NCBI GenBank assembly: GCA_000318405.1
Contig: KB291737.1
Coordinates: 3,534 to 67,439, forward strand
Source: Brevundimonas diminuta 470-4
GTDB taxonomy: Bacteria; Pseudomonadota; Alphaproteobacteria; Caulobacterales; Caulobacteraceae
Length of the DNA: 63,906 nucleotides
Direction of reading: 5' to 3'
The stretch's first letter is position 1. Each line of letters begins with the position of its first letter. The notes below the pieces were generated by a model. That model was given only the letters and a program-made list of their open reading frames with translations, did not search any database and was not told the DNA's origin. The translations under genes were made by a program, and so were the position numbers. Positions 55,786 to 63,906 of the stretch are shown here, piece after piece.

Positions 55786-56769
55786 ATGAACACTGACGCT
55801 CAGAACGCCGCCCCGCCGGCGCCGAACGCTGTTGACGCCGCCCCGCCTTCGACGGGCGATGCAGGAGAAGGGCGGCGCCCTCTGACCGGGGAGGCCCGGC
55901 TGGAGCGGGTCGTCATCCTGGTCAATCCGCTGTCGGGCGGGGTCGGAGGACAGGCGGCCGAGGAAGCCGCCGCCATCCTGGCCGAATATCCGCTGGAGGC
56001 GGAGGTGGTCGTGCTGGAAGGCGCGCGCATTCCCGATCAGATCGGCGAGGCGCTGGAAGCCCGGCCCGACGTGCTGTTCATCCTGGCGGGCGATGGGACG
56101 GCCCGGTCGGTCGCCGCCCGCGCCGGAGAGGACGGCCCCCTGATCGCGCCCCTGCCGGGCGGCACGATGAACATGCTGCCCAAGGCCCTTTATGGGACCG
56201 GGGACTGGAAGAAGGCCCTGCGGCTGGCGCTGGAGGAGGGCGCGCCCCTGCCTGTGGCGGGCGGCGAGGTCGAGGGAGAGGCCTTCTATTGCGCCGCCAT
56301 CCTGGGCTCGCCCGCCCTGTGGGCTCCGGCCCGCGAAGCCATTCGCGAGGGCAAGCTGAAGATGGCCTGGACCTATGGAAGGCGCGCGCTGAAGAAGGCG
56401 TTTTCCGGCCGGGTCCGTTATGCGCTGGACGGCGGCGGGCGCGAAAAGGCCGAGGCTCTGGTGCTGATCAGTCCGCTGATCTCCAAGGCGATGCAGAAGA
56501 ATGACGGGCTGGAGGCGGCGGCCATGAACACGGGGGACGCGGCCCAGGCCTTCCGCCTGGCGGCCCATGCCCTGTTCGACGACTGGCGTCATGATCCCAA
56601 CGTCACCACGCGCAGCGCGCGACGCATCGTGGTCGAAGCGCGCTCGCGCGTTCCGGCGGTGATCGACGGGGAGCCGATGCTGTTGGGTCGCGAGGCGGCG
56701 GTGAAGTTTCTGCCGCGCGCCTTCATGGCCCTGGCGCCGAAGCCTGCGGCAGGCGAGGACAGCGTCTAG
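55786..56769 (+). CDS. Diacylglycerol/sphingosine-kinase-like lipid kinase
   Basis: 327 residues from MNTDAQN; an Ala/Pro-rich lead of 35 residues, then the DAGK catalytic domain: VVILVNPLSGG (NPxSG), LFILAGDGTARSV (GGDGT variant AGDGT) and IAPLPGGTMNM. The substrate lipid is unknown. Its stop overlaps the GTG of the phosphoesterase gene by one base, so the pair is coupled. Confidence 0.85.
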   Translation: MNTDAQNAAPPAPNAVDAAPPSTGDAGEGRRPLTGEARLERVVILVNPLSGGVGGQAAEEAAAILAEYPLEAEVVVLEGARIPDQIGEALEARPDVLFILAGDGTARSVAARAGEDGPLIAPLPGGTMNMLPKALYGTGDWKKALRLALEEGAPLPVAGGEVEGEAFYCAAILGSPALWAPAREAIREGKLKMAWTYGRRALKKAFSGRVRYALDGGGREKAEALVLISPLISKAMQKNDGLEAAAMNTGDAAQAFRLAAHALFDDWRHDPNVTTRSARRIVVEARSRVPAVIDGEPMLLGREAAVKFLPRAFMALAPKPAAGEDSV

Positions 56770-57557
56770 TGGGGGTCGTCCTCCAGTTTTCCGACGTCCA
56801 TTTCGGTTGCGAGCACAAGGGGGCCGTGGCCGCCGCCGCCGACTACGCCCATGCCGTGGCGCCGGATCTGACCCTGATCACCGGCGACATCACGCAAAAG
56901 GGCTATCCAGCGGAGTTCGCCGCGGCGGGAGACTGGATCCGGGCGCTGCCCGAGCCGGTCTTCGTCACCGTCGGCAATCATGACGTGCCCTATTGGGATG
57001 TGATGGCGCGGCTGTTCTGGCCCTGGCGGGCCTTTGAACGGGCGACCGGCCACCCCGCGCATGACCACGAGTTCCGATCGGATCAGTTGATGGTGCGCGG
57101 CGTCACGACTGCGCGAGGCTGGCAGGCCCGGCTCAACTGGTCCAAAGGGGTGATCGACCTGGATCAGACGCGCCGGGCGGCGGACGCCCTGCGCCAGGCG
57201 CCCAGCGGCGCCCTGCGCGTGCTGGCCTGTCACCATCCTCTCATCGAGATGATCGGCGCCCCGATGACCGGCGAGGTCAAGCGCGGCGAGCGGGCGGCCC
57301 GCATCTTCGCCGAGGCGGGGGTCGATCTGATTGTGACCGGACACGTCCATGTCCCCTTCGCCCTGCCGGTCGGCGTCGGCGACAACTGTTCCTATGCCGT
57401 CGGCTGCGGGACGCTGTCCCATCGCGAGCGCGGGGCGCCGCCCAGCTTCAACCGGATCGAGTGGGACGCCGAAGCTGTGACGGTCTCGGCCGTGGCCTGG
57501 GACGGGCGACGGTTCGCCGATCATCAGACTTGGCGCCTGCCGCGCCGCCGCGCCTAG
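56769..57557 (+). CDS. Calcineurin-like metallophosphoesterase
   Basis: 262 residues. Metal motifs in order: LQFSDVHFG, LITGDITQKG, VTVGNHDVPYW, LACHHPLIEM and VTGHVHVPF, the 3',5'-cAMP phosphodiesterase/UDP-sugar hydrolase branch. The start is GTG 56769 overlapping the lipid-kinase stop (TAGTG). Its pairing suggests a role in lipid turnover, which is inference. Confidence 0.9.
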   Translation: MGVVLQFSDVHFGCEHKGAVAAAADYAHAVAPDLTLITGDITQKGYPAEFAAAGDWIRALPEPVFVTVGNHDVPYWDVMARLFWPWRAFERATGHPAHDHEFRSDQLMVRGVTTARGWQARLNWSKGVIDLDQTRRAADALRQAPSGALRVLACHHPLIEMIGAPMTGEVKRGERAARIFAEAGVDLIVTGHVHVPFALPVGVGDNCSYAVGCGTLSHRERGAPPSFNRIEWDAEAVTVSAVAWDGRRFADHQTWRLPRRRA

Positions 57558-57613
57558 GTTCTGACGCTGAAGCTCCGGCTCTGAGTCCGGTTCCCGACAG
57601 TACTGCCATGAAA

Positions 57614-57641
57614 AGGGCCGCGACGCCGAGGTCGCGGCCCT
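57614..57641. terminator. Bidirectional terminator between phosphoesterase and DUF1328 genes
   Basis: Stem AGGGCCGCGAC / GTCGCGGCCCT, six-base loop, between convergent genes; followed by GATTTT on the plus strand and TTTTCAT on the minus strand. Confidence 0.8.
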
Positions 57642-57664
57642 GATTTTCTGCGAAACAGCCGACG

Positions 57665-57844
57665 CTAGATGCGCGGCCCGCCGCGTCCTCTCAAGCCGCC
57701 TACCAGCAGGGAGACGACGAACAGGATCACCGCAATGATGGCGATGAATTTGGCGATCTCGAACGACATGCCCGAGATGCCGCCGAAGCCGAGTACGGCC
57801 GCGACCAAGGCGATGATGAAGAAAATAATGGCCCAGCGAAGCAT
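57665..57844 (-). CDS. DUF1328 small membrane protein (YtjA type)
   Basis: 59 residues from [20 protein letters not shown] at 57844; the longer open frame upstream is not homologous. Two membrane helices separated by [14 protein letters not shown], the DUF1328 pattern. Found in stress-linked sets in proteobacteria; function unknown. Third in line after the DUF883 and holin-like genes, same strand. Confidence 0.88.
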   Translation of the reverse strand: MLRWAIIFFIIALVAAVLGFGGISGMSFEIAKFIAIIAVILFVVSLLVGGLRGRGGPRI

Positions 57845-57946
57845 AGGCGAAACCCTCCGTAAGGTGTTGACGGGAGCGAGCTTTCGACCCCTCCCGTCGT
57901 CAGCGCCGCTTACTTGAAACAACGCGTCGGAGGCTTGGCTGTTCCT

Positions 57947-58345
57947 TTATCGCCGACGACGAACCCTGCTTTTTTCGGTGAAGGCGGCCGCCACCATTGT
58001 CGCCAGGGCGGGATTGCGCAGGAAGATGAAACCGCCGGCCAGGGCGGCGACGGCGCCCAGAACCGGGCGTTGCTGGAACAGGTGCAGGGCGCGGGCGCCC
58101 AGACCCTCCGGCTCCTCGTCTTCTTCATCATCGCCGTCGCCGCGCGCGCGGCGCACGAACACCAGGGTGACGATCGCCGCGATCAGGGCGAACAGCAGCG
58201 CCGTCAGGGCGGCTGCGATCACGGGGATCACGACCAGCAGCAGCAGGTAATAGACCGTGGCCCCCAGGGCGATCATGGCCACGAAGGCCGCGCCGGCGGC
58301 GACGAAGGTCGCCACGGCGCGGTTGATGAGCCCCCGGCCGATCAT
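57947..58345 (-). CDS. Holin-like (phage holin superfamily III type) membrane protein
   Basis: 132 residues with two strong hydrophobic segments (ATFVAAGAAFVAMIALGATV, YYLLLLVVIPVIAAALTALL) and a shorter one near the end, split by an acidic stretch (GDGDDEEDEEPE). Members of this bacterial branch are usually paired with DUF883 proteins and are not lysis holins. Its ATG overlaps the stop of the DUF883 gene (TGATG). Confidence 0.78.
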   Translation of the reverse strand: MIGRGLINRAVATFVAAGAAFVAMIALGATVYYLLLLVVIPVIAAALTALLFALIAAIVTLVFVRRARGDGDDEEDEEPEGLGARALHLFQQRPVLGAVAALAGGFIFLRNPALATMVAAAFTEKSRVRRRR

Positions 58346-58689
58346 CAGCGCCGACGCCCGGCCAGCAGCAGACCCAGCACGACGCCGACGCCCAGCGCGA
58401 TGGCGGTCGACTGGATCGGACGCTCCTGCACGCGTTCGACGACATAGCGTTGCGCCTCGTCGAACTTTTCGGCCGCGTCGTCGTAATATTCACGACCGCG
58501 CACCTTGGCGTCGTCGTAATAGCCGCGCGCCTTTTCGCGCAGTTCCTCGCCTTGCTCGCGCAGGCGGGCTTCGGCCTCGGAGGCCTTTTCCTTCAGACGC
58601 TGGGTTTCCTCACGGGCGCCGGCCTTGAGGTCCTCCTTCAGGGTCTTGAGGTCGTTCTTGATGTCTTCACGAGCCTTGGACGTGGCCAT
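58345..58689 (-). CDS. DUF883/ElaB-YqjD-type protein
   Basis: 114 residues. A long charged helix (DLKTLKEDLKAGAREETQRL... EKARGYYDDAKVRGREYYDD) precedes one C-terminal membrane helix (AIALGVGVVLGLLLAG). E. coli ElaB and YqjD of this family bind ribosomes and anchor them to the membrane in stationary phase. First gene of the overlapping pair with the holin-like protein. Confidence 0.85.
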   Translation of the reverse strand: MATSKAREDIKNDLKTLKEDLKAGAREETQRLKEKASEAEARLREQGEELREKARGYYDDAKVRGREYYDDAAEKFDEAQRYVVERVQERPIQSTAIALGVGVVLGLLLAGRRR

Positions 58690-58831
58690 GATGCGCGCTC
58701 CGCTCCTTGTGTAAGCTTGACGATTAAATAGAGAAGCCCTGCCCGGAACGCCACACCGGCGATCAAGGTTCCTGCAGGGCGGCGCGGCATCCTCTCTGGC
58801 GCGCAGCGAAGGGCGCTTCTAGAACAGCGTC

Positions 58832-59485
58832 ATGACCCAATGGCTGTTCCCGCCCGCCCCGACGCCTTCCCTGCCGATTGACGGCGATGCGCGCCGCCTG
58901 CCCGTGCGGCGCATCCTGTGCGTGGGCCAGAACTACGCCGCCCATGCCCGTGAGATGGGCGCCGATCCCGACAAGCCTGCGCCCTTCTTCTTTGCCAAGC
59001 CGGGCGACGCCCTGGTCGCGGACGGCGCGGATCCGGCCTATCCCCTGGCGACGCAGAACCTGCATTATGAAGTCGAACTGGTCGTCGCGCTGGGCCCGGA
59101 CGTCCGGCCGGTCGGGTGGGCCGTCGGCGTCGATCTGACGCGGCGCGATCTTCAGGCGGAAGCGAAGGCCAAAGGCCGGCCGTGGGAGGCGGGCAAGGCG
59201 TTCGACCAGTCCGCGCCCTGCGGCGCCCTCAGCCTGACCGCGCCCGCGCCCGATGCGGTCATTGAGCTGAAGGTCAACGGCGCGGTGCGTCAGTCCGGCC
59301 GCCTGTTCGACATGATCTGGGATGTCGACGGCGTCCTGGCCAAGGCGTCTGAACTTTGGGCGCTCCAGCCCGGCGACCTGATCTTCACCGGCACGCCCGA
59401 AGGGGTCGGCCCCCTGAACCCCGGCGATCAAGTCGAGGCGGTCATCGCGGGCCTGCCGCCGCTCAGCTTTACGGTGCAATCATGA
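58832..59485 (+). CDS. Fumarylacetoacetate-hydrolase family, fumarylpyruvate hydrolase-like
   Basis: 217 residues, short FAH form. RRILCVGQNYAAHAREMG, then the metal site LHYEVELVVALG (E-x-E) and VGVDLTRRDLQ (D), and the end GDLIFTGTPEGVGPLNPGD. Paired through an ATGA overlap with a zeta-GST gene, as in gentisate (nagK-nagL) and homogentisate degradation; this short form favours fumarylpyruvate. No dioxygenase is nearby, so the pathway is not fixed. Confidence 0.88.
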   Translation: MTQWLFPPAPTPSLPIDGDARRLPVRRILCVGQNYAAHAREMGADPDKPAPFFFAKPGDALVADGADPAYPLATQNLHYEVELVVALGPDVRPVGWAVGVDLTRRDLQAEAKAKGRPWEAGKAFDQSAPCGALSLTAPAPDAVIELKVNGAVRQSGRLFDMIWDVDGVLAKASELWALQPGDLIFTGTPEGVGPLNPGDQVEAVIAGLPPLSFTVQS

Positions 59486-60114
59486 TCCTGCACGGCTACT
59501 GGCGCTCGGGCACCAGCTATCGCACCCGCATCGCCCTCAATCTGAAGGGTCTGGAGTATCAGCAGGCGACGCTGGACCTGCGCGCGGGGGCGCAGAAGTC
59601 CGACGCCTACCTGAGGCTCAATCCGCAAGGACTGGTCCCGGCGCTGGAGACGGACGACGGCCTGGTCCTGACCCAAAGCCCGGCCATCCTGGAGTGGCTG
59701 GAGGAGATCCATCCCGAACCGTCCCTGCTGCCGCGCGACGCGGCGGGCCGGGCGCAGGTGCGGGCTATGGCGGCGGTGATCGGCTGCGACATCCATCCGC
59801 TCAATAATCTGCGGGTGCTGAAGGCGGTGCGAGAATTGGGCGCCGATCAGGCGGGCGTGGACGCCTGGGCCGGGCGCTGGATCATCGACGGCTTCACGGC
59901 GCTGGAGGCGCTGATCGCGCGCCACGGCGACGGCTGGTGCTTCGGGGCGTCGCCGACGCTGGCCGACTGCTATCTGATTCCCCAGCTCTATTCGGCGCAG
60001 CGCTTCAATGTCGATCTGGCGGCCTTTCCGCGCCTGCTGGAGATCGAGGCGCGGGCCGAGGCGCATCCCGCCTTCATCGCCGCCAGGCCGGAAAACCAGC
60101 CGGACGCGGATTAA
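59482..60114 (+). CDS. Zeta-class GST, maleylacetoacetate/maleylpyruvate isomerase
   Basis: 210 residues from MILHGYWRSGTSYRTRIALN; the SGTSYRTR motif holds the catalytic serine of zeta GSTs. LRLNPQGLVPALETDDG and LTQSPAILEWLEE form the glutathione site, and the C-terminal domain ends with PTLADCYLIPQLYSAQRF. Cis-trans isomerisation of the ring-cleavage product feeds the hydrolase before it. The ATG overlaps the upstream stop as ATGA. Confidence 0.93.
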   Translation: MILHGYWRSGTSYRTRIALNLKGLEYQQATLDLRAGAQKSDAYLRLNPQGLVPALETDDGLVLTQSPAILEWLEEIHPEPSLLPRDAAGRAQVRAMAAVIGCDIHPLNNLRVLKAVRELGADQAGVDAWAGRWIIDGFTALEALIARHGDGWCFGASPTLADCYLIPQLYSAQRFNVDLAAFPRLLEIEARAEAHPAFIAARPENQPDAD

Positions 60115-60172
60115 GCCTCTTCGTTCACCAACGACCTTGATTTCGGTCAATCTCCCTTAAGCTTTGGGTCGG

Positions 60173-61084
60173 ATGATCGGGGTCGTGAGATTCGCTGTTC
60201 CGCCCTCTCCGGCCGACAAACTCGCCATCGCCCTGGTGGTCGAGCCTGATCGGTCCCGCCCGCTGCCGCCCGGCCAGCGTGAGGAGGCGACGCGCCACCT
60301 GCTGCAGACCGCGGGCGACGCCGGGATCGGCTTGGTCGCCACCCGGCCTGAAGGCGACGTCGAGCGGATGCTGGGGCAGGCCTGGCCTTTCCCTTCGCCC
60401 TTCCGCGTCACCGTGCGCACCGTGCCGCTGGCCGACGGACTGGACCGGGTCGAGGCCCGCGCCCGTCGTTCGCTGGAGCGCATGGGTCTGCCGCGCGGCG
60501 ACGCCGTTCTGGTTCAGAACGCCGCCGATCTGGCGGGCGCCGAGGGGCGCGCCCTGTGGGACCGGCTGCAGGCGCTGAAGGACCGCGGGATTTTCCGCAA
60601 GGTCGGCTTCATCGCCACGGTCGAAGACGGTCCGGCTCTGCTGGCGCGTCGTTTCCAGCCGGACGTGGTGCAACTGACCTGCAACATTCTTGATCAGCGC
60701 GCGGCGCGCTCGGGCGCCATCGTCGATCTGGCCAGCCAAGGGATCGAGGTGCATCTGGCCTCGGTCTTCGCCCAAGGCCTGCTGTTCGCCAACCGCGAGA
60801 GCCTGCCGCCCGAATTGGCTGCCCACGGCATGGCCCTGTCGCGCACGCGCCGCCGTCTGGCCGAGGCGCGGGTCGATCCGATGCAGGCGGCCCTGGCCTA
60901 CGCCCTCACCCTGCCTGGCGTGGCTTCGGTCATCGCCAGCGTGGCGTCATCAGCCGAACTGCGCGCCATCATCGCCGCCTCTCACGCCCCGCGCCCCGAC
61001 ATCGACTGGGACGCCCTGGCGCTGGATGAGACGCCCGCCGCCCTGGCCTCGCGCCCGCGTCTGCGGCTGGTCAGCGCCGCCTGA
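60173..61084 (+). CDS. Degenerate aldo-keto-reductase-like protein
   Basis: 303 residues with a TIM-barrel layout of the AKR family: AGDAGIGLVATRPEGDVERMLG, LERMGLPRGDAVLVQNAADL, FRKVGFIATVED, PDVVQLTCNILDQRAA and the end PGVASVIASVAS. The usual tetrad is not seen: DTAxxYG is replaced by ATRPEG and the LIHxP histidine by VQNA. It is therefore probably non-catalytic or altered. Start ATG 60173 is preferred to 60164. Precedes mutS on the same strand. Confidence 0.75.
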   Translation: MIGVVRFAVPPSPADKLAIALVVEPDRSRPLPPGQREEATRHLLQTAGDAGIGLVATRPEGDVERMLGQAWPFPSPFRVTVRTVPLADGLDRVEARARRSLERMGLPRGDAVLVQNAADLAGAEGRALWDRLQALKDRGIFRKVGFIATVEDGPALLARRFQPDVVQLTCNILDQRAARSGAIVDLASQGIEVHLASVFAQGLLFANRESLPPELAAHGMALSRTRRRLAEARVDPMQAALAYALTLPGVASVIASVASSAELRAIIAASHAPRPDIDWDALALDETPAALASRPRLRLVSAA

Positions 61085-61102
61085 TCCACAAAGCTGTCCA
61101 CA
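61082..61102. promoter_or_regulatory. Two DnaA-box-like nonamers upstream of mutS
   Basis: TGATCCACA (61082-61090) and CTGTCCACA (61094-61102) are one and two mismatches from TTATCCACA, in the same direction and 12 bp apart. The first includes the stop codon of the previous gene. Possible DnaA-dependent control of mutS; unproven. Confidence 0.4.
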
Positions 61103-61179
61103 GGTCGCCTTTAGCCTGTGCATGACGGACGCCGCCCGCGCTTGAGGCCGCCGTCCCGATCCGCCACCCTGCGGGTCAG

Positions 61180-63873
<2,694 letters not shown>

Positions 63874-63878
63874 GAGAA

Positions 63879-63906
63879 CCGCTCATCCCGGCGGACGCCG
63901 GGATCC
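63879..63906. repeat. Dispersed palindromic repeat, family 1, copy D, cut by window end
   Basis: CCGCTCATCCCGGCGGACGC followed by CGGGATCC, the same left arm as copies B and C, directly after mutS. The right arm lies beyond the window. Confidence 0.8.

Noticed and set aside
57947..58345. Prophage lysis holin
   Set aside because: No other phage genes nearby; the pairing with DUF883 fits the non-phage bacterial branch.

Overview
The window reads as a chromosomal segment of a GC-rich alphaproteobacterium of the Caulobacterales, most likely Brevundimonas or a close relative. The best single argument is a DivL orthologue (24658-26982) that carries tyrosine in place of the phosphoacceptor histidine, a hallmark of Caulobacter-type cell-cycle control. 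A CIRCE-controlled groESL operon, NADP-malic enzyme MaeB, a ZapE ATPase, secreted S9/M28/M17 peptidases and an sdhCDAB operon fit the same group. No rRNA, tRNA or CRISPR array was seen.

Region 1 (1-6112) is accessory DNA: small orphan genes, visibly AT-richer stretches, an IS1595-family transposase, a decayed second IS1595-type transposase, a DUF6471 gene divergent from the intact transposase with two palindromic operator-like sites between them, an XRE regulator divergent from a one-TM peptide, two convergent secreted proteins, and two proteins with the same coil plus winged-helix layout. It ends exactly where homology to the competence helicase ComM begins in mid-protein (6113), so the window appears to start inside an island inserted into comM. 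The other junction lies outside the window.

Region 2 (6113-29164) is core backbone: comM 3' half, a soluble hybrid histidine kinase, ampG, maeB, dapF (with an in-frame 54-bp tandem repeat), a zinc-ribbon potassium channel, two tandem secreted prolyl-oligopeptidase paralogues, a DUF1223 protein, kup-rsmB, an ABC ATPase with a zincin, divL, a HAD phosphatase, a glycerate-kinase-like P-loop protein and a 2Fe-2S ferredoxin.

Region 3 (29223-50942) is central metabolism and proteostasis: sdhCDAB, a HIT protein, mdh, zapE, asd, rarD, a serine beta-lactamase-like hydrolase, a secreted M28 peptidase, a flavoprotein, a GreA/B-like factor, secreted leucyl aminopeptidase, a LysR regulator, groESL and pgi.

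Region 4 (51110-63906) holds envelope redox and stress genes (thioredoxin-like lipoprotein, dsbD, OmpA-like and glycine-zipper lipoproteins, DUF1328/holin-like/DUF883 membrane proteins), a lipid-kinase-like gene with a phosphoesterase, a fumarylpyruvate hydrolase/zeta-GST pair, a degenerate aldo-keto reductase and mutS.

Two dispersed palindromic repeat families run through the backbone: one with CCGCTCATCCCGGCGG arms (four copies, one cut by the window end), and one with CTTCTCCCCTTGTGGGAGAAG arms whose right half supplies the end of a coding region.
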